Part shown: piece by piece, positions 51,825 to 60,088 of the stretch | Layout of the letters: each line of letters begins with the position of its first letter | How positions within the stretch are numbered: the stretch's first letter is position 1 | Translations under genes and position numbers: made by a program | From: Falsiroseomonas oleicola | Lineage (GTDB): Bacteria; Pseudomonadota; Alphaproteobacteria; Acetobacterales; Acetobacteraceae | Length of the DNA stretch: 64,000 nucleotides | Assembly (NCBI RefSeq): GCF_019029495.1 | Contig: NZ_JAERQM010000005.1 | Location: forward strand, 1 to 64,000 | Direction: 5' to 3' | The notes under the pieces: model-generated | What the model was told of the DNA's origin: nothing | The model's input: the letters and a program-made list of their open reading frames with translations, nothing else | The model's database searches: none

Positions 51825-53168
51825 TTATTTAAGCGCGACCTCGCCGGGCAACGACGTCCCCTCCCGCAACGCCGCCAGCAGCGTGGCGGAGGCGGCTTCG
51901 CCGACCGCCGGCACCGTCAATTCGGAAAACTTCGCAGCCAGCTCCGCGTCGCTTAGCGGCATGTCCGGGTCGCCCTTGCGGGTCGGCTGGTGGTGCCGCA
52001 GCACGCGGCCATCGGTCAGCGCCACCTCCAGATTCGCGGCGCGGCGGGCGGGGTAGTCGGCGGCCAGGGCAGGGTCGAGGCTGACGGTCACCTTCGCCAT
52101 CACGGCCCGGATGCGTGGATTGGCGAGGCTTTCGGGCGTGAAGGCGGCGATGCGGACGCCGCCCAGCACCAGCACCGCGCCAAGGCAGTATTGCGCGGAG
52201 AAGCGCGCCTGCTGTTCCGTCTCCACCACCGGCCGGTCGCAGACATCCTTGGTGGCGGAATAGCCGCCGAGATGGATGGAAGCGACATCCTCCGCGCCGA
52301 AGCCATGCGCGGCCTGAAGCGCCGCCAGGGCATCGAGCCCGGCAAAGATATGGCCACAGCAGCCATGGTTCTTGAAGGTCATGGCGGTGATGGCGATGGT
52401 CTCGCCCAGCCCTGCCAGCGCCTTGTCCCATTTGCCGGTGTCCTCGCTGGTCGCCGCCGCGAAGCCCACCGGCCCGTGCAGCACGTCCAGCGCCCCGGTG
52501 ACGCCGGCGGAGGCGGCGAGGGCCGCCAGCGCGCCGGCTTCCGCCGCATGACCCGGATGCAGGGGCTTGCTCATGCCCTCGCCCCGGAAGGCCTGCTGCA
52601 ACCCGCCGGCCATTGTGGCGGCGGTGGCGAGCGCATGGGCCATGCGGGTCTCGTCCAGGCCGAGCACCACGCCCACGGCCGCGGCGGCGCCGAAGGTGCC
52701 GACCGTGCCGGTGGTGTGCCAGTAGCGGTAATGGCTGGGCTGCACCGCCAGGCCGATGCGGCAGCCGACCTCATAGCCGGCGGTGACGGCGCGCAGCAGC
52801 AGCGCCATGTCGCCGCCTTTCGCCTGGGCCGCGGCCAGGGCGGCCGGGATGGTCGGGCAGCCCGGATGGTAGCCGGCATCCCGGTAGATGTCGTCGAATT
52901 CGACGGTATGGCTGGCGGTGGCATTCAGCAGCGCCGCATGGCGCAGCGCGCCGGGCTGGCCGTCGACATAGCAGATGGCGCGGCCGGTGCCGCGCTGATC
53001 GGCCAGCACGCCGGCCATCAGGGTCGCGGGGGGCTGGGTGCAGCCGGGCAGCAGGGCGGCGAACCAGTCGATCAGGGCACGCCGCGCATGGTGGTCCACC
53101 TCCGCCGTCAGGGGCCGGTCCCGCCAGCTCGCGACATGGGCCGCCAGGCGGATGAGGGGATTGTCCAT
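51825..53168 (-). CDS. MmgE/PrpD family protein
   Basis: A 447-residue protein of the 2-methylcitrate dehydratase/cis-aconitate decarboxylase-like family: HHARRALIDWFAALLPG, LLNATASHTVEFDDIYRDAG, PSHYRYWHTTGTVGTFGAAA and MTFKNHGCCGHIFAGLDA, all conserved family blocks. It would dehydrate or decarboxylate a carboxylic acid without a metal cluster. GGAGGAAA precedes the ATG. With the hydantoinase upstream it may process the ring-opened acid. No prpB/C genes are present, so methylcitrate metabolism is unlikely. Confidence 0.92.
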   Translation of the reverse strand: MDNPLIRLAAHVASWRDRPLTAEVDHHARRALIDWFAALLPGCTQPPATLMAGVLADQRGTGRAICYVDGQPGALRHAALLNATASHTVEFDDIYRDAGYHPGCPTIPAALAAAQAKGGDMALLLRAVTAGYEVGCRIGLAVQPSHYRYWHTTGTVGTFGAAAAVGVVLGLDETRMAHALATAATMAGGLQQAFRGEGMSKPLHPGHAAEAGALAALAASAGVTGALDVLHGPVGFAAATSEDTGKWDKALAGLGETIAITAMTFKNHGCCGHIFAGLDALAALQAAHGFGAEDVASIHLGGYSATKDVCDRPVVETEQQARFSAQYCLGAVLVLGGVRIAAFTPESLANPRIRAVMAKVTVSLDPALAADYPARRAANLEVALTDGRVLRHHQPTRKGDPDMPLSDAELAAKFSELTVPAVGEAASATLLAALREGTSLPGEVALK

Positions 53169-53184
53169 GCTGTTTCCTCCGCTG

Positions 53185-53233
53185 AAGCGCGATGACCGAA
53201 GGTGCGAAGGCACCGAAGGTCTGAATCGCGCTT
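53185..53233. repeat. Long nested hairpin between hydantoinase and PrpD genes
   Basis: AAGCGCGAT (53185) pairs with ATCGCGCTT (53225); inside it GACC pairs with GGTC, and innermost GGTGC-GAAG-GCACC. The result is an 18-pair stem interrupted by one GAA/GAA internal loop and a 3-base bulge. On the minus strand it follows the hydantoinase stop by 5 bases and precedes the PrpD ribosome site. It may terminate, attenuate or process the transcript. Confidence 0.6.
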
Positions 53234-53238
53234 TCTAA

Positions 53239-54699
53239 CTAATGCAAATCCGGATGGGTCACGACCTGGCCGAAGGGGTCGTAGCCCGAGGGGAAATGGC
53301 CGCTGGGCTTCAACCAGTCGTAGCGGTCCCGCGCCAGCCAGCGCCCCTGGCCTTCATGCCCCAGATACCGCCCCTGATGGAACACCACCTGGCCGCGCAA
53401 AAGGGTTGTCTCCGCCCATCCGGTCAGGACCATGCCCTCATAGGGCGTGTAGTCCACCGCGTGGTGCAGCTTCGCATTGGTCACGCGATCCTGCCGCTCC
53501 GGGTCCCAGACCACGAGGTCCGCATCCGCGCCAATGGCGATGCTGCCCTTGCGGGGCGCGAGGCCGAAAGTGCGCGCCGCATTGGTGGAGGTCAGCGCGA
53601 CGAATTGCTGCGGCGTGATCCGCCCCGTCGCCACGCCCTCCGACCACAGCAGCGACATCCGCGTCTCGACGCCCGGAATGCCATTAGGGATCTGGTCCAC
53701 CGAGGCATCCTCCCCCCAGCGCTTCTTACCATCGGCGGCGTCGAAATTCACCGGCGCGTGGTCGGAGGTCACGACATCCAGCACACCGCGCCGCAGATAA
53801 TCCCACAGCGCATGGCGGTCGGCGGCCGCGCGTGGCGCCGGGCCGAAGACATATTTGGCCGCCTCGAATCCCGGGCGGTTCAGGTCGGCGGCGGACAGTG
53901 CGAGATACTGCACGCAGGTCTCGCCATGCACGCGGGCGCCGCGGCGCTGCGCAGTCTCGATCTCGGCGGCGGCCTCGGGCGCACTGACATGGAAGATCTG
54001 GATCGGCGCATCCACCAGCTCCGCCAGGCTGGCCACGCGATGCACCGCCTCCCGCTCCCCGATCGCCGGCTTCAGCACCGCCTGGTACTTGGGGTGATGA
54101 AAGCCGCCGGCCTTGAGGCGTTCGCCCAGGAACTGGTGGATGCCCCAGTTCTCCGCATGCACCGTCACCAGCGCGCCATGCTCCCGCGCCACGGCCAGCA
54201 CCCGCAGCAGCGCCAGGTCATCGAGCCAATTGGTCTTCCCCGTCATGAAGACTTTGACCGACCGATGCCCCGCCGCGATCAGCGCCGGCAATTCGCTGTG
54301 CAGCACATGGTCCGTCGGGTTCGTCACCCAGAGATGAAAGGCGTAGTCCACGGCGCAGCGTTTCGCGCGTTCGGCATAGCTCGGCACGATATCCGCCAGC
54401 GTGCCGTCGCGCGGCTGCAGCGCGAAGCAGATGACGCTGGTGGTGCCGCCACAGGCGGCGGAGCGTGTGGCGGTGAACAGGTCATCCGCATTCACCACGC
54501 CGCCGCTCATTGATTGCTCGGCATGGCAATGGCTGTCGATGCCGCCGGGGATCACCAGTCTGCCGCGCGCCTCGATCTCCGTGCGGCCCGACAGGCGCGG
54601 GGCGAGGGCGGTGATGACGCCGCCATCCACGCCGATATCGGCGCCGAACATGTCGCTCGCGGTCACCACCGTGCCGTTGCGGATCACCAGCTCATGCAT
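53239..54699 (-). CDS. Dihydropyrimidinase/D-hydantoinase-type amidohydrolase
   Basis: A 486-residue binuclear metal amidohydrolase: His57 and His59 in GGIDSHCHAEQ, the carboxylated Lys149 in RSVKVFMTGK, His181 in VTVHAENWG, His237 in IQIFHVSAPEAA and Asp313 in TSDHAPVNFD. It hydrolyses cyclic amides such as hydantoins or dihydropyrimidines to N-carbamoyl acids. No N-carbamoylase is nearby. It overlaps the NHL gene by eight bases in a GntR-led operon. Confidence 0.93.
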   Translation of the reverse strand: MHELVIRNGTVVTASDMFGADIGVDGGVITALAPRLSGRTEIEARGRLVIPGGIDSHCHAEQSMSGGVVNADDLFTATRSAACGGTTSVICFALQPRDGTLADIVPSYAERAKRCAVDYAFHLWVTNPTDHVLHSELPALIAAGHRSVKVFMTGKTNWLDDLALLRVLAVAREHGALVTVHAENWGIHQFLGERLKAGGFHHPKYQAVLKPAIGEREAVHRVASLAELVDAPIQIFHVSAPEAAAEIETAQRRGARVHGETCVQYLALSAADLNRPGFEAAKYVFGPAPRAAADRHALWDYLRRGVLDVVTSDHAPVNFDAADGKKRWGEDASVDQIPNGIPGVETRMSLLWSEGVATGRITPQQFVALTSTNAARTFGLAPRKGSIAIGADADLVVWDPERQDRVTNAKLHHAVDYTPYEGMVLTGWAETTLLRGQVVFHQGRYLGHEGQGRWLARDRYDWLKPSGHFPSGYDPFGQVVTHPDLH

Positions 54700-55555
54700 T
54701 GGTCGGCACCAGGCGGGTCAGCCAGTTGTCGCGGATCTCGGCCAGCAGGATGCGCCCCGCGCCGTCGCGCGCCAGCCCATGCCCGGCATTCAGCACCGGC
54801 CGGCAGCGGCCGATCAGCTTGCCCTCCGGCGAGAACATCGACAGGCGCGGGATCTGGTCGCTGACCAGGATGCGGCCCTGCGGGTCCACCACGATGCCCA
54901 TGGGGTGGTACAGGTCCCCCGCCTCCCACAGGTATTTTCCGTCGATGTCGAAGGCCTGGATGCGGTTGTTCTCCCGGTCGCAGACGATCACCTCGCCCTT
55001 GATCCCGAAGGCGAGGTCGTGCGGCGTGGTGAACTGGCCAGGGCCGGCGCCTGGCTCGCCCCAGGTGACCAGAAGTTCGCCGCGCGGCGAAAAGCGATGC
55101 ACCAGGGAGTTGCCGTAGCCGTCACTGACGAAGATGTCGCCATTCGGATGGATGGCCGCGCCGGTCGGGTGGCTGAAGGGCTTGCCGGGCCCGTTGCGCT
55201 GGCCGAGGCGCAGGACCGTATCGCCCTGCGGGTCCATGATGCGGATTTCGTGCCGGTCGCGGTCGGTCAGCAGGATCTCGTCGCGCGGGCCGATGGCGAT
55301 GCCATGGCCGTCGCTCACCTCCGGCAGCACCAGCTCGCGCCGCACCGTGCCATCGGGCGCGACGACGACGATCACCGGCAGGCCGGTGGGATCGGAATAG
55401 CGATCGTAGCGCACCAGCACATGCGCCCCGTCCTGGCTGTCCACCGCCACATCGGTGATGCGCCCGCCGCGATAGCGGGCGCCATCCAGCGCCCAGGGGC
55501 GCTCCACGCTGTAGGTCGCGGCGCCCAAAGCGACGACCAGCCTCTCCTCGATCAT
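54692..55555 (-). CDS. NHL-repeat beta-propeller protein (peptidyl-alpha-hydroxyglycine lyase-like)
   Basis: A 287-residue protein with about six NHL-type repeats: PTGAAIHPNGDIFVSDGYGN, TTPHDLAFGIKGEVIVCDRE and HPMGIVVDPQGRILVSD are clear blades. Such propellers include peptidyl-glycine amidating lyase-like enzymes that cleave N-C bonds of alpha-hydroxyglycine compounds. That activity would suit a hydantoinase operon but is inference. No signal peptide. It begins 13 bases after the GntR stop. Confidence 0.85.
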   Translation of the reverse strand: MIEERLVVALGAATYSVERPWALDGARYRGGRITDVAVDSQDGAHVLVRYDRYSDPTGLPVIVVVAPDGTVRRELVLPEVSDGHGIAIGPRDEILLTDRDRHEIRIMDPQGDTVLRLGQRNGPGKPFSHPTGAAIHPNGDIFVSDGYGNSLVHRFSPRGELLVTWGEPGAGPGQFTTPHDLAFGIKGEVIVCDRENNRIQAFDIDGKYLWEAGDLYHPMGIVVDPQGRILVSDQIPRLSMFSPEGKLIGRCRPVLNAGHGLARDGAGRILLAEIRDNWLTRLVPTNA

Positions 55556-55568
55556 GGCAGTGCTGTCC

Positions 55569-56219
55569 TCAGCTTTCCGTCAGCCGGCGCAGGATGCCGG
55601 CGCGGGTGTTGTCGATATGCGTGCCCATCGCCACCCGCGCGCCATCCCGGTCGCCGCTCTCCAGCGCATTCAGGATCGCAAGGTGTTCGGCGCAGACCGG
55701 CTCCAGCCGTTCCGGCAGGCGGCGCGTGGCAAACAGGAAGGTGCGGCGGCGGAGGTCGGCGATGGTGCTGGCCAGGGTGCGGTTGCCGCAGGCCTCCCCG
55801 ATCAGGCGATGCAGCGCGAGGTCCACCGCCTCCCGCTCCGGGCTTCGGGGCTCGCGCGTCGCAGCCAAAGCGGAGACGCGTTCGCGGAGCTCGGCGAGGG
55901 CGGCGGGGTCGATGCGGCCGGCGGCGGTGGCGGCGGCCTCCACCTCCAGCAGCTTGCGGACCTGCAGCACCTCCAGCATCTCCTCCACATCCAGGCGGCG
56001 GACCGCCAGCGTGCCGTCGGAACGCCGGCCGAGCCAACCCTCGCCTTCAAGACGGCGCAGCGCCTCCCGCAACGGGGTGCGGGAGACGCCGAGCTCGGTC
56101 GCGAGGCGGCGTTCCGCCACGGCGGTATCGGCGGGCAGGCGGCGCGTCTCCAGCATGTCCAGCAGCCGCTCATGCACCGCATCGGCGAGGCCTCGGGGGG
56201 CGGCGGTAATCGGGTCCAA
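55569..56219 (-). CDS. GntR family transcriptional regulator (FadR/FCD subgroup)
   Basis: A 216-residue regulator. Residues about 10-75 form the winged helix (ADAVHERLLDMLETRRLPAD, then LGVSRTPLREALRRLEGEGW). The FCD effector domain follows, with metal-binding residues in DLALHRLIGEACGN, EHLAIL and MGTHIDNT. The start is TTG at 56219, with GAGGA seven bases ahead; a further TTG at 56288 lacks a ribosome site. It heads the leftward catabolic operon and faces the rightward Bug operon, so it probably represses both until the substrate or a product binds. Confidence 0.92.
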   Translation of the reverse strand: MDPITAAPRGLADAVHERLLDMLETRRLPADTAVAERRLATELGVSRTPLREALRRLEGEGWLGRRSDGTLAVRRLDVEEMLEVLQVRKLLEVEAAATAAGRIDPAALAELRERVSALAATREPRSPEREAVDLALHRLIGEACGNRTLASTIADLRRRTFLFATRRLPERLEPVCAEHLAILNALESGDRDGARVAMGTHIDNTRAGILRRLTES

Positions 56220-56301
56220 GCGGAATTCCTCAGGTGATTCGCGATGATCGCGCAGTGTCGCATGACGGCGCGGAAGCACATTGCACAAATCGGCGTGCCG
56301 G

Positions 56302-56311
56302 TGGTATGCCA
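56302..56311. promoter_or_regulatory. Candidate GntR half-palindrome TGGTATGCCA
   Basis: TGGTATGCCA is close to the TGGTATACCA-like dyads bound by FadR-subgroup regulators. It lies in the 195-base divergent gap between the GntR start (56219) and the Bug start (56415). Not tested; a single near-palindrome could be chance. Confidence 0.25.
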
Positions 56312-56414
56312 GTTGCGCGCCAGCAACACCGCCACAGAGCGGGGGGCGGCGCGAGGGACGCTTCTGCCTTTGCCGGCAGCCACGGCTGGAACCGAGATGA
56401 GACGGGGACCGCCC

Positions 56415-57389
56415 ATGTCGCGACGATCCTGCCTGGCCGGTTTGGCCGCCGCCTTCACGTCACTTGCCCTGCTGGCTGCCATGCCGGCCCGCGCCGCCTG
56501 GCCCGAACGACCGGTGCAGATCGTGGTGCCCTTCGGCCCCGGCGGCGGCACCGACCTGACCGCGCGGCTGCTCGGCCGCTTCCTGGAACGCCATACCGGC
56601 GGCCGCCCCGTGGTGGTGCAGAACCGCGCCGGCGCGGGCGGCGAGATCGGCATGACCGCGGTGGCCGATGCGGCGCCGGATGGCCATACGCTGGTCATCC
56701 TGAACACACCCAATGTCCTGACGATTCCGATCGAGCGCGCCGCGCGCTTCCGGCTCGACAGCTTCGTGCCCATCGCGAACATCGTCGATGACCCCGGCAC
56801 GCTGTCCGTCCACAGCAGCAGCCCGATCCGCTCGATCGCGGAGCTGGTGGCAAGCGCCAAGGCGCGGCCGGGGATGCTGACCTATGGCACCGCGGGCGTC
56901 GGCTCCGCCGGGCATATCGCCATGCTGCTGGTGGGCCGCTCCGCCGGCATCAGCGGCACGCATGTGCCCTTCAACGGCTCCGCCGCCGTCGCCACCGCGC
57001 TCGCCGGCCAGCAGATCGAAGTCGCCACCGCCAATTTCGGCGAGGCCATCGGCTTCGCCGGCGCCGGCGGCAATTGGCGCATCCTCGGCGTGATGGGGCC
57101 GGCCCGCATGGCCTCCCACCCCGATATCCCGACCTTCGCCGAGGCCGGCATTCCGGTGCAGACCGGATCGCTGCGTGGCTTGGGCGCGCCGCGCGGCACG
57201 CCGCCCGAGACCATCGCCGCCATCACCACCGCGCTGGATGCGGTGATGGCCGACCCGGACTACCGCGCCGCCATGACCCAGGCGACGCAGGTCATCCGCT
57301 ACGTCAAGGGCGCGGAATACCAGGCGCTGCTGCGCGGCATGGAAGCCGATCTGCGCAGCCTCTTCGCCGCCACGCCCTGGAACCGCTGA
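56415..57389 (+). CDS. Bug/TctC-type periplasmic receptor (tandem copy 1)
   Basis: A 324-residue receptor: signal MSRRSCLAGLAAAFTSLALL ending near ARAAW, then VQIVVPFGPGGGTDLTARLL, VQNRAGAGGEIGMTAVA, PDGHTLVIL and HVPFNGSAAVA. The last motif has Asn where most Bugs have Arg (PYRG), a change also absent from the other Bug genes here. GGGGA precedes the ATG at 56415. Followed after 15 bases by a close relative. Confidence 0.92.
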   Translation: MSRRSCLAGLAAAFTSLALLAAMPARAAWPERPVQIVVPFGPGGGTDLTARLLGRFLERHTGGRPVVVQNRAGAGGEIGMTAVADAAPDGHTLVILNTPNVLTIPIERAARFRLDSFVPIANIVDDPGTLSVHSSSPIRSIAELVASAKARPGMLTYGTAGVGSAGHIAMLLVGRSAGISGTHVPFNGSAAVATALAGQQIEVATANFGEAIGFAGAGGNWRILGVMGPARMASHPDIPTFAEAGIPVQTGSLRGLGAPRGTPPETIAAITTALDAVMADPDYRAAMTQATQVIRYVKGAEYQALLRGMEADLRSLFAATPWNR

Positions 57390-57404
57390 GCAAGGAACGC
57401 AGAC

Positions 57405-58364
57405 ATGACCATCACCCGTCGCGCCGCCCTCGGCGCCAGCCTCGGCCTTCTGGCCGCCCCCCGTCTTGCTCGCGCCGCCTGGCCGGAACGTGCCGTCACC
57501 ATCGTCGTGCCCTTCGCGGCCGGCGGCGGCACGGACATCTCCGCCCGTGTCATGGCGCAGTATCTGGAACGCGAGCTGGGCCAGCCCTTCGTCGTGCAGA
57601 ACCGCGGCGGCGCCGGTGGCGCCATCGGCCTGTCCGCCGTCGCGAACAGCGCGCCGGATGGCTACACCATCGGCATCATCAACACCCCCGGCATCGTCAC
57701 CATCCCGATCGAGCGCAGCCCGGGCTGGAACATGGACAGCTTCACCTTCATCGCCGGCGTGGTCGAAGACCCCGCCACGCTGTCGGTGCATCCGGACAGC
57801 CCGATCCGCAGCATCGCCGATCTGGTGGAAACGGCGAAGCGGGAGCCGGGGCGCGTCACGGTCAGCACCCAAGGCGTCGGCTCCGCCGGCCATATCTCGA
57901 CACTGCTGCTGGAACAGGCGGCGGGCATCAGCTTCGAGCCCGTGGCCTATGCCGGCGCCGCGCCGGCAGCCCTCGCCTTGATGCGCAAGGAGATCACGGT
58001 GGCGACCGCCAACCTGGGTGAGGCGCTGACCTTCGCCCGCGCGCAGCCCTGGCGGACCTTGGGCGTCATGTCGGAAAGCCGGCATCCGATGGCACCCGAC
58101 GTGCCGACGCTGAAGGAATCCGGCTACGACCTGCGCGGCGGCAGCCTGCGCGGTGTCGGCGGGCCGAAGGGGATGCCGGCCGATGTGGTCGCGCGGCTTT
58201 CCGCCGCCGTGGCGCGCGTGGTCGCCAATCCGGAATTCCAGGCCACCAGCGAGCGCGCCTTCCAGCCGCTGCGCTACCTGAATTCCGCCGACTACGTCGC
58301 CTATCTGAAGGCGGCTGACGAGACGCATCGCCGGCTTTGGGCGGTGCGGCCCTGGAACCGCTGA
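57405..58364 (+). CDS. Bug/TctC-type periplasmic receptor (tandem copy 2)
   Basis: A 319-residue receptor: signal TRRAALGASLGLLAAPRLARA, then VTIVVPFAAGGGTDISARVM, VQNRGGAGGAIGLSAVA, PDGYTIGII and EPVAYAGAAPAAL, where the usual PYRG loop is replaced by AYAG. Shared features with copy 1 (IPIERS/IPIERA, a DPxTLSV segment, a PWNR ending) show a recent tandem duplication with divergence in the ligand loop, so the two probably bind different ligands. The ribosome site is AAGGA. Confidence 0.92.
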   Translation: MTITRRAALGASLGLLAAPRLARAAWPERAVTIVVPFAAGGGTDISARVMAQYLERELGQPFVVQNRGGAGGAIGLSAVANSAPDGYTIGIINTPGIVTIPIERSPGWNMDSFTFIAGVVEDPATLSVHPDSPIRSIADLVETAKREPGRVTVSTQGVGSAGHISTLLLEQAAGISFEPVAYAGAAPAALALMRKEITVATANLGEALTFARAQPWRTLGVMSESRHPMAPDVPTLKESGYDLRGGSLRGVGGPKGMPADVVARLSAAVARVVANPEFQATSERAFQPLRYLNSADYVAYLKAADETHRRLWAVRPWNR

Positions 58365-58412
58365 GGCAGGCGGCGTTCTGAACGACAACGACAGCAAGAG
58401 AAGCCATCACAC

Positions 58413-59192
58413 ATGCGCACCGACCGCGTTCCCTATGCCGATGTCGCCGCCTATCTCGAAAACAAGGACACCGTCCTGATCCCCGTCGGCGCCGTCGAGT
58501 GCTACGGCCCCCACCTCGCCATGGGGACGGAGCTGCGCATGTGCGAGCAATATGCGGTGGAGGTGGCGGAACGCGCCGGCTTCGCCAGCGTGCCGATCGT
58601 GCCCTTCAACTACTCCCACATGTTCCTCGACTATCCCGGCACCTGCTCCGCCGAGATGGCGACGATCGAGGCCTATCTGACCCAGGTCTGCGACGGCCTG
58701 GCCAGCCAGGGCTTCCGGCACTTCCTGTTCATCAACATCCATGCCGGCAGCCTCGGCCCGCTGGAAAGCGTGTGCCGCTTCCTGCGCGCCAATCACGGTG
58801 CGACCGGCGCGGTGCTCGACATCTTCTCCGTCATGCGCGACGTCGGCGGCGTCACCTATGCGGCGAAGCAGGCACCGACCGGCCATGGCGGGGAGATGGT
58901 GACCAGCGTGGCGCTGCATATCTCGCCGGAACTGGTCTTCATGGACCGCGCCGTGGCGCCCGGCCCGCTGAAGGATTTTGCGGAGGGGATGAAGACCGTC
59001 TCCTCCGGCAAGGTGTCCATCGGCAAGTCCTCGATCATGCTGTTCACCGATATCTCGGACTACTCACCCTCCGGCATCCAGGGCGACCCGACCGGCGCGA
59101 CGGCGGAGAAGGGCGCGCAGATCTGGGAGAATGCGGTGGCCTTCGGCGTTGATGCCGCAACGCGTCTCGCCACCGTGGAGCTGGAGGCATGA
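58413..59192 (+). CDS. Creatininase family protein with altered metal site
   Basis: A 259-residue creatininase-fold amidohydrolase: LIPVGAVECYGPHLAMGTEL, FRHFLFINIHAGSLG and APTGHGGEMVTSVALHISP. In creatininase the first block reads E-x-H-G with an Asp nine residues on. Here it reads Glu-Cys-Tyr-Gly, and the Asp position is Glu. The family's later His (NIHAG) and Glu (GHGGE) remain. It may hold metal differently or act on another cyclic amide. The following isomerase-like gene overlaps it by four bases. Confidence 0.87.
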   Translation: MRTDRVPYADVAAYLENKDTVLIPVGAVECYGPHLAMGTELRMCEQYAVEVAERAGFASVPIVPFNYSHMFLDYPGTCSAEMATIEAYLTQVCDGLASQGFRHFLFINIHAGSLGPLESVCRFLRANHGATGAVLDIFSVMRDVGGVTYAAKQAPTGHGGEMVTSVALHISPELVFMDRAVAPGPLKDFAEGMKTVSSGKVSIGKSSIMLFTDISDYSPSGIQGDPTGATAEKGAQIWENAVAFGVDAATRLATVELEA

Positions 59193-59986
59193 AGGCGGTC
59201 GCCGACTACCGGCCCTATGGCTGGCGCGGCAAGATCGGGTTGATCGTGCCCTCCACCAACACGATCAACGAGCCGGAATTCTGGCGGCTGGCGCCGAAGG
59301 GCGTCACCATCCACACCGCCCGCGCCACGCTGCTCGGCAAGATGACCGAGGACAGCTACATCCGCATGGCGGAGGCGGTGAAGCAGGCGGCCGACGACCT
59401 GGCGACGGCGGAGGTGGATGTGGTGGCCTATGGCTGCACCTCCGGCTCCTTCGTCTGTTCGCTTCAGGACATCGTGGCGGATCTGCACCAGCGCACCGGC
59501 GTGCCGGCCATCGCCACCTCCGGCAGCGTCGTCGCGGCGCTGCGGGCGCTGGGGGTGAAGCGCGTGGCGGTGGCCACGCCTTACGTTGATTTCGTCAATG
59601 AGGCGGAGCGCCGCTTCCTGGCCGATTACGGTTTTGAGGTGACCTCGCTGCACGGCCTCGGCATGGGCGAGACGCAGGAGGAGCGGCGCGGCATCGGCCG
59701 CGTGCCGCCCGAGCACCTGTACCGCATGGCGCGCGCCTGCGACCGGCCGGAGGCGGAGGCGATCTTCCTCTCCTGCACCAATGTGCCGACCTTCGACGTG
59801 ATCGCGCAGATCGAGGCGGATCTCGGCAAGCCGGTGGTCACCAGCAACCAGTCCTGCTTCTGGGCCTGCCTGCGCATGCTCGGCCTGCCGGACCGCATCG
59901 AGGGACATGGCCGGCTGCTGAGCGACTGCGTCGCGCCGATCGGCATGGACAGTTTCGCCCTGCCGAAGTCGGTGCGCGCGGCGTAG
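59189..59986 (+). CDS. Maleate isomerase-like protein (Asp/Glu racemase superfamily)
   Basis: A 265-residue protein with IGLIVPSTNTINEPEFWRLA near the start, the first catalytic Cys in VVAYGCTSGSFVC and the second in AIFLSCTNVPTFDV, both as in maleate cis-trans isomerase. It would isomerise a cis-dicarboxylate such as maleate or maleamate, plausible as the end product of cyclic imide or amide opening by the neighbouring enzymes. It is the last gene of a four-gene unit ended by the terminator at 60014-60074. Confidence 0.9.
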   Translation: MKAVADYRPYGWRGKIGLIVPSTNTINEPEFWRLAPKGVTIHTARATLLGKMTEDSYIRMAEAVKQAADDLATAEVDVVAYGCTSGSFVCSLQDIVADLHQRTGVPAIATSGSVVAALRALGVKRVAVATPYVDFVNEAERRFLADYGFEVTSLHGLGMGETQEERRGIGRVPPEHLYRMARACDRPEAEAIFLSCTNVPTFDVIAQIEADLGKPVVTSNQSCFWACLRMLGLPDRIEGHGRLLSDCVAPIGMDSFALPKSVRAA

Positions 59987-60013
59987 CCTGGGATGCGTCC
60001 ACGGCTTCTGAAG

Positions 60014-60074
60014 CCCCCCTCACCCAACCTTTGACGCATGCGTCAAACCCCCTGTCAGGGGGAGAGGGCTTTTT
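60014..60074 (+). terminator. Dispersed repeat copy C, acting as terminator
   Basis: CCCCCCTCACCCAACC, an 18-base palindrome, then CCCCC-TGTCA-GGGGG, AGAGGGC and TTTTT. The stem plus T-run makes a good intrinsic terminator 27 bases after the isomerase-like gene. The left and right parts match copy B (31907-31949). Confidence 0.65.
60030..60047. repeat. 18-base perfect palindrome TTTGACGCATGCGTCAAA
   Basis: A perfect 18-base palindrome that replaces the CTCTC part seen in copy B of the dispersed repeat. It looks inserted into, or substituted within, the element. It could be a protein-binding site or a mobile palindromic unit. Confidence 0.7.
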
Positions 60075-60088
60075 GACGGTGTGAGGAC

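Noticed and set aside
51825-53168. Methylcitrate-cycle prpD
   Set aside because: The family match is good, but prpB, prpC and acnD are absent and the neighbours are hydantoinase and Bug genes, so a propionate role is not supported.
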